Positions 8,010 to 15,459 of a stretch of DNA of 34,166 nt are shown here, one piece after another; within the stretch, counting starts at the first letter, position 1; every line of letters starts with the position of its first letter. Origin of the DNA: Bacteroidota bacterium (lineage in GTDB: Bacteria > Bacteroidota > Bacteroidia > JABEUT01); assembly GCA_013289165.1 (NCBI GenBank), contig JABDAL010000018.1, forward strand, positions 1 through 34,166, read 5' to 3'. The notes under the pieces are model-generated. The model searched no databases and was not told where the DNA came from. It saw nothing but the letters and a program-made list of their open reading frames with translations. Made by a program: the position numbers and the translations under genes.

Positions 8010-8891
8010 TTAATGCTTGTCTCTTAGCTTTGAAACATCCGGTTGTCCGGCATTCACCCAGGCAGTGTACCAAAAGTTTGACACATCTACAGCTGACGAG
8101 CGGAGTTGTTTTTCCACCATACCGTTCAAAGCCCTATTATAGGCTGCAATATATGCAGGAGTGTATCGTATTTTATTGTTTTTAGACGGCAGGTACTTTT
8201 CGCTTTTAGTAAAGTGGGTTGATACTTCTTTCTCCTTTATCAATACAATAGGGACCAATGAATAGGTCTGTTTTAAAATATTCCAAATTGTAGCAGCGGG
8301 GTCTTTTAAATAAACGGCTCCTCCATTTATATGTTGGTAAGTATCTCCGAAAGCCTCCGATATAGCTGATTCCCAAAGGGCATGTATGCCCTCCTGTCCT
8401 GTCAATTGTCCGTTATAGTTTGCTACCGTATGCAATGGTACATGTGCATCTGCTACGTAGTGGCCTATGTTCGCTGATGCTCTCAAAATAGTGTTTAAAT
8501 CCTTTTTCTTAAAAGCATCGGTTAGTTTATTTTCCCAATAAATTACCTCCCAGGGTAAGGTGCCATATTTGTTCAATGTATCTTCTGAATACCTTTTGGC
8601 AGCGTCTTTCCAGTATTTGGGTAATACATCAAACGGATGGCTGCCGTAGTGGTCAATATTTATAAAGTGATGGGGGCCTTCGGCAGAGTCAATAAATTTC
8701 TTCTTATCAGGATCAACGGCGTGTATAGTGATGTATTCAATATTCCTTTTATAAAACCCTGCAAGTGGAGCGGGAACTCCATATACTGCCATTCGGTTGA
8801 TTTTTTTGTGGGCGTAAAATCCCAATGAGAATGCATTGAGATAAATAATAATACCAGGTAAAATAAGGGCAACTGGGCGTATCCTTCTCAT
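8010..8891 (-). CDS. Zinc-dependent phospholipase C / S1-P1 nuclease-like secreted protein
   Basis: The 293 residues from MRRIRPVALILPGIIIYLNAFS have a hydrophobic export segment, then GFYAHKKINRMAVYGVP, HAVDPDKK, HHFINIDHYG, ASANIGHYVADAHVPLHTVANYNGQ and GIHALWES. The ordered His/Asp residues are those of the three-zinc S1/P1-nuclease and phospholipase C fold. Family members usually have a Trp at the mature N-terminus (WGFYAH or similar) as a zinc ligand; here the residue is Leu (SLGFYAH), so activity is less certain. The track start at 8963 lies inside comB; ATG 8891 overlaps the comB stop as ATGA, indicating translational coupling, so I use it. It is the last gene of the five-gene operon. 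Substrate unknown. Confidence 0.78.
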   Translation of the reverse strand: MRRIRPVALILPGIIIYLNAFSLGFYAHKKINRMAVYGVPAPLAGFYKRNIEYITIHAVDPDKKKFIDSAEGPHHFINIDHYGSHPFDVLPKYWKDAAKRYSEDTLNKYGTLPWEVIYWENKLTDAFKKKDLNTILRASANIGHYVADAHVPLHTVANYNGQLTGQEGIHALWESAISEAFGDTYQHINGGAVYLKDPAATIWNILKQTYSLVPIVLIKEKEVSTHFTKSEKYLPSKNNKIRYTPAYIAAYNRALNGMVEKQLRSSAVDVSNFWYTAWVNAGQPDVSKLRDKH

Positions 8892-9625
8892 TTGCCTTTG
8901 TGACGCACAATATAATTGCCTTCCAGTATAGGAACTACAGGAGCCAGGTCTGGCGTAAGACAATATTTTACATCTTCCGAAAGGTTCAATTTCTCCAGGC
9001 GCTTGAAGTGTGATGATTTTTCCATAAAGCCCAGGAGATCCTTTTGTGCCAACTCGTACAATGTTTTAGATGCCAACGTTGAATCATAATTTGTTTCAAA
9101 TAAATTTGTTTTATCTAACGTATAGGCAATAGCTCCTGCACAAAGTGTATCTTCCAGGTTGAAAAAATCCTTCCATCCTGCACACAGTAATATAATATTC
9201 TTATGCTGATGAGATAACCACTCACAAAGGATGCTAAGGTTAACAAATGAGCCAATAACAATACGAAAGGCTTTCCTGGCAGCACGAATGGCCTGTGTAC
9301 CATTGGTGGTGGTAAATACAATAATTTTACCTTTTAGTTTGGGGTCCTTATATTCCGATGGGGAATTACCCAAGTCAAATCCTTCCACTCGTTGTGCCTG
9401 CCGTTCCGCCGCACACAAAAACCCTTTCGATTGAAAATTCCGTGCTTCTAATACGGAAGCTACTGGCAAAATTTTTTCTACCCCATTATGTAATGCAGCG
9501 CAAATGGAAGAAGTGGCACGCAAAACATCAATTACAACTATAATGCTGCTTTCATGCGGGTAAAGCGGAAAGGAGTGTGGAGAGAAACACACTTCAATGG
9601 TATGCTTAGTAGTTCCGGCTCCCAT
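8888..9625 (-). CDS. comB: 2-phosphosulfolactate phosphatase family protein (ComB)
   Basis: Mg-dependent phosphatase family first defined in coenzyme M synthesis, where it turns 2-phosphosulfolactate into sulfolactate. Visible motifs are SSIIVVIDVLRATSSICAAL near the N-terminus, CAAERQAQRVEGFDLGNSPSEY, GKIIVFTTTNGTQAI, LLCAGWKDFFNLEDTLCAGAIA and the C-terminal DLAPVVPILEG. The track starts at TTG 9634, directly after the gcvT stop; ATG 9625 is preceded by AAGGA and gives 245 residues, so I favour it. No other sulfolactate or coenzyme M gene is visible, so the true substrate in this bacterium is open. The gene is coupled to its neighbours on both sides. Confidence 0.87.
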   Translation of the reverse strand: MGAGTTKHTIEVCFSPHSFPLYPHESSIIVVIDVLRATSSICAALHNGVEKILPVASVLEARNFQSKGFLCAAERQAQRVEGFDLGNSPSEYKDPKLKGKIIVFTTTNGTQAIRAARKAFRIVIGSFVNLSILCEWLSHQHKNIILLCAGWKDFFNLEDTLCAGAIAYTLDKTNLFETNYDSTLASKTLYELAQKDLLGFMEKSSHFKRLEKLNLSEDVKYCLTPDLAPVVPILEGNYIVRHKGK

Positions 9626-9634
9626 TTCCTTCAA

Positions 9635-10720
9635 TTAGGCGGGTTTATAGAAAGGAATTTTAGTCACGGCAGTTTTTATCAGCTTATCCCTTATTTTGAT
9701 AAATATTTCAGAACCCGGTTTGCTTAGCTCTGTTTTTACATAGCCCATTCCAATAGCTTGTTGCAATGATGGTGATTGAGTGCCGGAAGTTACAATACCA
9801 ATGCTGTTTCCTGCTGCATCGGTTATCTCATACCCGTGCCGGGGAATGCCCTTATCAATCATTTTAAAACCTACCAGCTTACGGGATACACCTTTTTCCT
9901 TTTGTTCGAGTAAGGCATCCGAGTTAGTAAATTTTTTAGTGAATTTCGTAATCCATCCCAAGCCTGCTTCAATAGGGGAGGTCGTGTCATCAATGTCGTT
10001 ACCATACAGGCAAAATCCCATTTCGAGGCGAAGGGTATCACGTGCTCCTAATCCGGCGGGTTTAATACCTTCTTCCTTTCCGGCTTCCAGTATGGCATCC
10101 CAAAATTTTCTGGCATCTTCATTTTTGCAGTAAATCTCAAATCCTCCGGCACCTGTATATCCCGTATTGGAAATAATAACATCATCAACCCTGCAGAAAG
10201 TACCCAACGCAAAAGTATAATAGGGTATTTGGCTTAAATCAACCGGCGTAAGTTTTTGCAATATAGCCGTAGCCCTGGGGCCTTGAATAGCTAATAACGA
10301 AGTAGCATCGGACACATTGTTCATAATAGCCCCTGAATCGTTATGAGACTCGACCCAGTTCCAATCTTTTTCCATGTTGGAGGCATTCACCACGACTAAG
10401 TATTTTTCATCGTTTATTTTGTATACGAGCAAATCATCTACAATTCCCCCTTTGTCATTTGGCAGGCAGGAGTATTGCACTTTGCCCGGGGTAAGCACCG
10501 AAGCATCGTTGCTGGTTACTTTTTGAATGAGTGGCAAAGCTCCTTTACCGGTAATGAAAAACTCCCCCATGTGCGAAACATCAAATATTCCGGCTTTGGT
10601 GCGAACAGTAATATGCTCATCATTTAACCCGGTGTAGGATACAGGCATGTTATAGCCCGCAAATTCCACCATTTTAGCTCCCAATGCAATGTGCTTTTCA
10701 GTAAGTGCGGTTTGTTTCAT
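9635..10720 (-). CDS. gcvT: Aminomethyltransferase (glycine cleavage system T protein)
   Basis: Transfers the methylene group from the aminomethyl-lipoyl H protein to tetrahydrofolate and releases ammonia. The 361 residues match the family length. Characteristic stretches are [13 protein letters not shown] and [13 protein letters not shown] near the N-terminus, [51 protein letters not shown] and the C-terminal [22 protein letters not shown]. The conserved Asp in the DVSHMG segment is present. The ATG overlaps the bshB1 stop by four bases. The other glycine cleavage genes (gcvH, gcvP) are not in this window, so this gene sits apart from the rest of its complex. Confidence 0.96.
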   Translation of the reverse strand: MKQTALTEKHIALGAKMVEFAGYNMPVSYTGLNDEHITVRTKAGIFDVSHMGEFFITGKGALPLIQKVTSNDASVLTPGKVQYSCLPNDKGGIVDDLLVYKINDEKYLVVVNASNMEKDWNWVESHNDSGAIMNNVSDATSLLAIQGPRATAILQKLTPVDLSQIPYYTFALGTFCRVDDVIISNTGYTGAGGFEIYCKNEDARKFWDAILEAGKEEGIKPAGLGARDTLRLEMGFCLYGNDIDDTTSPIEAGLGWITKFTKKFTNSDALLEQKEKGVSRKLVGFKMIDKGIPRHGYEITDAAGNSIGIVTSGTQSPSLQQAIGMGYVKTELSKPGSEIFIKIRDKLIKTAVTKIPFYKPA

Positions 10721-11436
10721 TTAATTTCAAATATATTATTAACTCCAAAAAATTTACGCTGTGTTATAAATCCCTCTGCATATTTTACTCCTATTATATA
10801 TCCCCAATTGGAAGCTCTTTCCCTTATATGGTCCAAATAATAGGGTTGCGAAAGTACAGTTTGCGGCTCTGTAGAATCTTTAGAATAAAATTGCGAACCA
10901 AAAGCTTTAATGGCTTCCATTTTTTGTTCTATTTCATCGCTTATGTCCACCAAAAAAGATGGCTCATAGTTATAATGCTGCATAAAATAAAACAGTTGTG
11001 AAGGACGATGTGGCTCCTGTTTTTTACCTTCCCATTCGGTTTCTATTTTTTGCAATCCTGCATAAAAACAGGCTTCGGTAACCATTGCCGATGCCCTTCC
11101 ATGGTCAGGGTGGCGGTCATTAGGAGGATTGGTAATTACAATATCCGGCTTATACTGCCTTATTTTCTGAATAATTTTATTCCGGTTTTCATGGTTATGT
11201 TCAAAATAGCCATCCATCATTCCCAGGTTATCCCTCACCAAAGCCCCAATTATTTTGGCAGCATTGGCAGCTTCTTTTAATCGCAATTCCGCGCTGCCCC
11301 TTGTTCCCAGCTGGCCTTCCGTCATGTCTATCATACCGACCTTTTTACCAGCCTTCACAGCTTTAGCTACTGTACCTGCACAAGCAAGTTCCACATCATC
11401 TGGGTGGGCAGCTATGGTAAGAATATCGAGTTTCAT
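10717..11436 (-). CDS. bshB1: Bacillithiol biosynthesis deacetylase BshB1
   Basis: Zinc hydrolase of the PIG-L/LmbE family that removes the acetyl group from GlcNAc-malate during synthesis of bacillithiol, the low-molecular-weight thiol of many Firmicutes and Bacteroidota. The zinc ligands are in [11 protein letters not shown] (H11, D14) and RHPDHGRAS (H112). [38 protein letters not shown] and [12 protein letters not shown] are typical of BshB1 and set it apart from MshB. The length of 239 is normal. It begins 18 bp after the DCC gene and overlaps gcvT by ATGA. BshA and BshC are not in this window. Confidence 0.94.
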   Translation of the reverse strand: MKLDILTIAAHPDDVELACAGTVAKAVKAGKKVGMIDMTEGQLGTRGSAELRLKEAANAAKIIGALVRDNLGMMDGYFEHNHENRNKIIQKIRQYKPDIVITNPPNDRHPDHGRASAMVTEACFYAGLQKIETEWEGKKQEPHRPSQLFYFMQHYNYEPSFLVDISDEIEQKMEAIKAFGSQFYSKDSTEPQTVLSQPYYLDHIRERASNWGYIIGVKYAEGFITQRKFFGVNNIFEIK

Positions 11437-11454
11437 GTCGCTAAAATACGGTAA

Positions 11455-11874
11455 TTATGAATTATGGCTCTGTTCAAAGCTCACATTATCCAGAAACCTC
11501 CCCTTTATGTCTTCTGTGGGAACCATACACCGGTCTCTTTTTCCAAATAATTTATACCTGTTTTTGGCAACCATTCGGTAAAACCCGTTGCGGATAAAGC
11601 GTGGTATAATGATAAAAACAAATATACCTTTCCAAATTCCACCGAAGGAAGTTACAATCTTAATTACTGCATCCGATTCAGTAAGGATTTTTTGTTTGTC
11701 ATACAATACTATTGTCTCAGGCCTTGTAGTAGGGAGATTGAAGTGGGTGGACAGAGCAGTTCCATATGTAGATTGCAACGAGGCAAATTGAAAAGTCTGT
11801 TTTTTGTCTCTTTTCAATACGAATTGAACAAAGCTATTACACAAATTGCAAACCCCATCAAATAATATGACCAT
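11455..11874 (-). CDS. DCC-family (DUF393) thiol-disulfide protein
   Basis: A 139-residue protein with the family signature near its N-terminus: ILFDGVCNLCNSFVQFVLKRD, a D-G-x-C-x-x-C motif (C9, C12) as in thioredoxin-like folds, then FQFASLQS, IVLYD, SDAVIKIV and the C-terminal FIRNGFYRMVAKNRYKLFGKRDRCMVP. The family is predicted to be thiol-disulfide oxidoreductases, but most members have no tested reaction. It is the first gene of the operon that continues with the bacillithiol gene bshB1, which makes a thiol-related role credible. Its ATG lies only five bases after a TAACTTTG box, so the transcript may have almost no leader. Confidence 0.88.
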   Translation of the reverse strand: MVILFDGVCNLCNSFVQFVLKRDKKQTFQFASLQSTYGTALSTHFNLPTTRPETIVLYDKQKILTESDAVIKIVTSFGGIWKGIFVFIIIPRFIRNGFYRMVAKNRYKLFGKRDRCMVPTEDIKGRFLDNVSFEQSHNS

Positions 11875-11878
11875 GTTG

Positions 11879-11886
11879 CAAAGTTA
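11879..11886 (-). promoter_or_regulatory. Candidate -7 box (TAACTTTG) of the DCC-bshB1-gcvT operon
   Basis: TAACTTTG on the minus strand matches TAnnTTTG exactly. With the usual spacing the transcription start would fall at about 11875, one base before the ATG at 11874. No TTG at -33 is visible. Confidence 0.45.
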
Positions 11887-11908
11887 CTACTCTTCACTCT
11901 TAGCTACG

Positions 11909-13234
11909 TTAAAATTCCAAATGTACTCTCACAGAATATATGCTCACAGGCCCCCGGTCACCGTTATATCCCGGATTCACCGCAAATTGATAGTCGGGAG
12001 TTATGAAAAGATGGTCAATAAATTTAAGTGAGTAATAGGCTTCTAAAACCTGCTCAGGCTGATAGTTTTCAAGTATTCCATCACCTATGATAAATCCATA
12101 CCCGCCTGCATTTTCAAAATCCCTGTGTTCTTTAGATATACCATTTATAATATAGGCAATTCCAAAATTATCGCCTTTGCGGTGCCAAGCGGCTCCATCA
12201 AAACTTAAGCCCGGAGTAAAGGTCTGGTCAACCTCGGTAAATGCCCATGTTGCAGTTTTTCCATCACTCCATCCTGCTCGTGCGAAAACGCCAACATATT
12301 TACTTAATTGATAGCTAAAGCTTAGTCCAATGCCATATTTCTTATCTCCATTGTATGCAGTATCATTGTCTACATCTAGTGCTGCAGGATTTTTGGTTGC
12401 TTCATAATTTGCAATGGCATTTTCATAATAAGGTGCTCTGTTTTGGTTCATATAAAGTAGAACACTGAATGCTCCCGGTCGATTTGCCAATTTAAAGGTG
12501 AATCCGGTTTCAAAGGTCAGGCCAAAAGATTTGGTAAAATTAGGGTCCATTACAGGCCCGTTAGCATACGTGGGCTCCAATGCATCTGAAAATTCGGCAT
12601 ACCAGTTGGGTTCAATAAGTTGCAGCACAATCCCATAAGTATATCCCCTTGTATTGGCAGGGTAATCCCAAGCTCCGTTATCCATGAGTACCCAATTCAT
12701 AAATTGTCCCCGGGCATCGTGAGAGTAAGTATTATTATCAAAAAAATCCGCAAGAGAGAATTTACCTGCTGTGATAGTTAATCTTTTAGTGGGTAATAAT
12801 TGTCGGACTTGGTTTACGTCATCCTGCATCAACGTATCGTGGCTGCCATGCAGGGCAAATGATTGTTCAAAATAGCCCCTTGCAACATAGGCTGTTGTAA
12901 TCGGGTTTCCCACCCTATAAATTTCTCCATTGGGGAATGCCGCAAGCCCTGTGGTACTACTAAATCCTTTACCACCTGATATTTCAGGGTTAAAATAAAG
13001 TCCGCCGTATTTCCATAAGCGGTAGCCCAAAAAAATGGTGGATGTAACCGACATGTCCTGCTCTGTAGTATCCTGTAGGCTGTTTTGCCCCGAATAAGGA
13101 GCATTGAATTTTCCATGATATTGGTCTATTACGGTTGCCTGGAAATGAAATGTCCAGCGGGAGCCGGTATCCTTTTTCACAGAATCATGAGGAAGCATCA
13201 TAATGGGGAGGACTATGGCAGCGAGGTTAAGCAT
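11909..13234 (-). CDS. OprB-like carbohydrate porin family outer-membrane protein
   Basis: The 441 residues have a short hydrophobic leader (MLNLAAIVLPIMMLPHDS) and then a pattern of alternating polar and aromatic residues that fits an outer-membrane beta-barrel, ending in HLEF with a terminal Phe. Stretches typical of the carbohydrate-selective porin OprB family are RWTFHFQATVIDQYHGKFNAPYSGQNSL, GGLYFNPEISGGKGFSSTTGLAAFPNGEIYRVG, LTITAGKFSLADFFDNNTYSHDARGQFMNW and YGFIIGDGILENYQPEQVLEAYY. The family label says sugar, but many Bacteroidota members have unknown cargo. It lies 87 bp after mntH on the same strand, and its leader carries AATTAGGAAAG, close to the candidate MntR site. An outer-membrane role in metal entry is therefore worth considering. 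An in-frame TGA nine codons upstream confirms this start. Confidence 0.82.
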   Translation of the reverse strand: MLNLAAIVLPIMMLPHDSVKKDTGSRWTFHFQATVIDQYHGKFNAPYSGQNSLQDTTEQDMSVTSTIFLGYRLWKYGGLYFNPEISGGKGFSSTTGLAAFPNGEIYRVGNPITTAYVARGYFEQSFALHGSHDTLMQDDVNQVRQLLPTKRLTITAGKFSLADFFDNNTYSHDARGQFMNWVLMDNGAWDYPANTRGYTYGIVLQLIEPNWYAEFSDALEPTYANGPVMDPNFTKSFGLTFETGFTFKLANRPGAFSVLLYMNQNRAPYYENAIANYEATKNPAALDVDNDTAYNGDKKYGIGLSFSYQLSKYVGVFARAGWSDGKTATWAFTEVDQTFTPGLSFDGAAWHRKGDNFGIAYIINGISKEHRDFENAGGYGFIIGDGILENYQPEQVLEAYYSLKFIDHLFITPDYQFAVNPGYNGDRGPVSIYSVRVHLEF

Positions 13235-13260
13235 TGTAAGAGTAAGTTTTATAAATAGTC

Positions 13261-13271
13261 AATTAGGAAAG
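13261..13271. promoter_or_regulatory. AATTAGGAAAG element upstream of the porin gene
   Basis: This 11-mer differs by one base from AATTAGGTAAG in the candidate operator between mntH and mntR. It lies 27 bp upstream of the porin start codon, in the same orientation relative to the gene as the copy at mntH. The 87-bp gap otherwise shows no clear promoter box or terminator. Confidence 0.3.
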
Positions 13272-13321
13272 GGCTTAAAAATAACATTATACTGTTGTGT
13301 GTATATTAATTGGAAATTCCC

Positions 13322-14665
13322 TTAGAAGAAAGTATCGTAGAGCAGATATAAATTAAGAAGCAAAATTATTGCCGATACTGTCCATGCAATTATTTTAAGC
13401 AGTTTTTTATTTGCAAATGAACCCATCTTTGTTTTGTCATTTGTAAAAATTACAAGAGGAATTACCGCAAAGCTTAATTGCATGGATAAAATAACCTGGC
13501 TAAGCACTAATAAACTTGCTGTTCCATGTTCGCCCATCAAAAGTGTAACTATAAATGCAGGTATAATAGCAATCAGCCTGGTGATAAGCCTGCGGAGCCA
13601 GGGCTTTAAGCGTATATGAAGAAACCCTTCCATCACTATTTGTCCGGCAAGTGTCCCTGTTAAAGTAGAGTTTTGCCCTGATGCAAGCAGTGCTACAGCA
13701 AATAAAGTGCTGGCAAGTGTTGTTCCTAAAAGAGGCGTAAGTAATTTGTGGGCATCCATAATATCTGCTACATCCTGGTGCCCGCTTGAATGAAAGGTAG
13801 CGGCAGCAACTATAAGTATAGCCGCATTGATAAAAAAGGCAGACATGAGAGCGACTGTGCTGTCAATTCCTGCAAATTTTATGGCCATTTTCTTGCCCAC
13901 TTCTGTCCGGGGGTAATTGCGCGTTTGCACAATGCTTGAATGCAGGTAAAGATTATGAGGCATTACAGTTGCCCCCAAAATACCTATGGAAATGTATAAC
14001 ATGGAAGGATTCGTCACAATTTCGGCATGTGGTAATAACCCGCTAAGTAATGGGAATATTTGTGGATGGGAGGCTATAATTTCAAAACTGAAAGCTCCTA
14101 TAATGGTAAAGATAAGCGCTGCCACGAGCGCTTCTATAAACCGGAAGCCTTTATATTGAAAGAAAAGGATTACTAACACATCCAAAGCCGTCAATGCAAC
14201 GCCTAATGTAAGTGGCAGCCCAAATAAAAGGTTTAATGCAATGGCAGAGCCTATAACCTCTGCCAAGTCACATGCAGCAATAGCAATTTCACAAAGTACC
14301 CAAAGGCTAAAGCTTACTGCCGGGCTATAATGATCGCGACAAGCCTGGGCAAGGTCGCGCTCGGTTGCAACGCCCAATTTTACGGCAAGGTATTGCAGCA
14401 GAATCGCAAATAAATTAGATACAAATATTACGGACATTAAGGTATAACCAAAACTAGCCCCGCCTGCTATATCGGTTGCCCAGTTGCCCGGGTCCATATA
14501 ACCTACAGCTACCATTAACCCCGGACCTGAAAATGCCAGTAGTTTTTTCCAAAAGCTTCCGTGCAGAGGTACTTTTATACTGGAAAATACTTCCGGCAAA
14601 GAGTTGGCTGAAGAAGCTCTGCGCCAACCCAGAAAGGTTTTAGTATGGGTCTTTTCCTTATCCAT
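13322..14665 (-). CDS. mntH: Nramp-family divalent metal transporter (MntH)
   Basis: Proton-coupled importer of Mn2+ (and Fe2+) in the inner membrane. The 447 residues contain about eleven hydrophobic helices. Metal-site motifs are clear: [11 protein letters not shown] in helix 1 (D58, N61) and [14 protein letters not shown] in helix 6 (M235, H237), where the Met is the residue that favours soft transition metals over Ca and Mg. [19 protein letters not shown] marks a later conserved helix. The ORF track begins at 14704, but ATG 14665 (MDKEKTHTK) is preferred because a TATGTTTG promoter box lies between the two. It is divergent from the DtxR/MntR-type regulator, with 123 bp between the start codons, and is probably controlled by it. 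Confidence 0.93.
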   Translation of the reverse strand: MDKEKTHTKTFLGWRRASSANSLPEVFSSIKVPLHGSFWKKLLAFSGPGLMVAVGYMDPGNWATDIAGGASFGYTLMSVIFVSNLFAILLQYLAVKLGVATERDLAQACRDHYSPAVSFSLWVLCEIAIAACDLAEVIGSAIALNLLFGLPLTLGVALTALDVLVILFFQYKGFRFIEALVAALIFTIIGAFSFEIIASHPQIFPLLSGLLPHAEIVTNPSMLYISIGILGATVMPHNLYLHSSIVQTRNYPRTEVGKKMAIKFAGIDSTVALMSAFFINAAILIVAAATFHSSGHQDVADIMDAHKLLTPLLGTTLASTLFAVALLASGQNSTLTGTLAGQIVMEGFLHIRLKPWLRRLITRLIAIIPAFIVTLLMGEHGTASLLVLSQVILSMQLSFAVIPLVIFTNDKTKMGSFANKKLLKIIAWTVSAIILLLNLYLLYDTFF

Positions 14666-14681
14666 TTTCTGAATGATGGTG

Positions 14682-14689
14682 CAAACATA
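14682..14689 (-). promoter_or_regulatory. Candidate -7 box (TATGTTTG) of mntH
   Basis: TATGTTTG on the minus strand matches TAnnTTTG and predicts a start near 14678, about 13 nt before ATG 14665. It decides against the longer track ORF, whose first codons would cover the promoter. Confidence 0.5.
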
Positions 14690-14719
14690 CAAATAATATT
14701 TCATGTAACTAATAAAAAA

Positions 14720-14740
14720 AATTAGGTAAGACTAATAATT
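14720..14740. promoter_or_regulatory. Candidate metal-regulator operator between mntH and mntR
   Basis: AATTAGGTAAGACTAATAATT is an imperfect palindrome of 21 bp: AATTA/TAATT outer arms and ATTAG/CTAAT offset inner arms. It resembles the general layout of DtxR-family boxes (TTAGG followed by CCTAA-like halves) and lies just upstream of both divergent -7 boxes. A related AATTAGGAAAG occurs before the porin gene. The exact operator of Bacteroidota MntR proteins is not known to me. Confidence 0.4.
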
Positions 14741-14762
14741 TTTATATATCATTAGTTTTTAA

Positions 14763-14770
14763 TAACTTTG
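14763..14770 (+). promoter_or_regulatory. -7 box (TAACTTTG) of the mntR-type gene
   Basis: TAACTTTG on the plus strand matches TAnnTTTG and predicts a start near 14774, about 15 nt before ATG 14789. The -33 position reads TTT instead of TTG. Confidence 0.5.
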
Positions 14771-14788
14771 TACTCCTAATAATTAAAT

Positions 14789-15442
14789 ATGGGTTCTTTA
14801 TCTGAAGAAAACTATCTGAAAGCCGTTTATCATCTCTCTCAAACAAGCGATAAAAAAGTTACTCCTACCGCCATTGCAAGGGAATTGTCTAATAATCCCG
14901 CTTCGGTAGTGGACATGCTAAAGAAACTTGGAGATAAAAAACTGCTTACGTATAATAAAGTGAAAGGAGCAAAGCTTACTGAGAAAGGGACAAAGCTTGC
15001 ACTGGAGATAGTTCGTAAACACAGGCTTTGGGAAGTATTTCTTCTTGATAAATTAGGTTATAAATGGGATGAGGTACATCCTTTGGCTGAACAATTGGAG
15101 CATGTGGGGGGAAGTGAATTTGCTGCCCGGCTCGATAAATTCTTAGGCTTCCCTACATACGACCCGCATGGGGACCCTATTCCCAAAGCTGACGGACGCG
15201 TTGCCGAAGTGTCGAGGACCATGTTGATTGAAGTTGAACCCGGCAAATCATATAAGGTAATGGCTGTTAAGGATGATTCACCGGAATTTCTGAATTATCT
15301 TCAAAAGCTGGGAATTGGAATTGGTACTAAGCTTAAAGTAATTGAGAAGATACCCTTTGATGGTTCCTTAGTAGTGCAGATTGAAAAGGATGCTAATACT
15401 ACTATCTCCAATAAGTTTGCCCAGAATGTGTTGGTAGGATAA
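14789..15442 (+). CDS. mntR: DtxR/MntR-family metal-dependent transcription regulator
   Basis: A 217-residue repressor of the DtxR family. Residues 1-60 form a winged helix (LSEENYLKAVYHLSQ ... TPTAIARELSNNPASVVDMLKKLGDKKLLTYNKVKGAKLTEKG). Residues 65-140 form the metal-binding and dimer domain (RKHRLWEVFLLDKLGYKWDEVHPLAEQLEHVGG ... FPTYDPHGDPIP), with the His/Glu/Asp ligands of the family in place. The C-terminal segment from about 145 is an SH3-like FeoA-type domain, so this is the three-domain form like DtxR/IdeR rather than short MntR. Divergence from mntH suggests it senses manganese or iron and represses that gene; the metal cannot be read from the sequence. The 3' end forms the stem of a terminator. 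Confidence 0.88.
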   Translation: MGSLSEENYLKAVYHLSQTSDKKVTPTAIARELSNNPASVVDMLKKLGDKKLLTYNKVKGAKLTEKGTKLALEIVRKHRLWEVFLLDKLGYKWDEVHPLAEQLEHVGGSEFAARLDKFLGFPTYDPHGDPIPKADGRVAEVSRTMLIEVEPGKSYKVMAVKDDSPEFLNYLQKLGIGIGTKLKVIEKIPFDGSLVVQIEKDANTTISNKFAQNVLVG

Positions 15443-15459
15443 TAACCTACGATTTTTTT
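15434..15459 (+). terminator. Terminator at the mntR / cytochrome convergent junction
   Basis: GTAGG, loop ATAATAA, CCTAC, then GATTTTTTT on the plus strand. The five-pair stem contains the mntR stop codon in its loop, and the T-run lies inside the last codons of the convergent cytochrome gene (its Lys-Lys codons). Only four bases separate the two stop codons. The stem is short, so efficiency may be modest. Confidence 0.55.

Noticed and set aside
9115-9543. Short ORFs on both strands over comB
   Set aside because: They lie inside the conserved ComB reading frame and have no start signals or recognisable residues.
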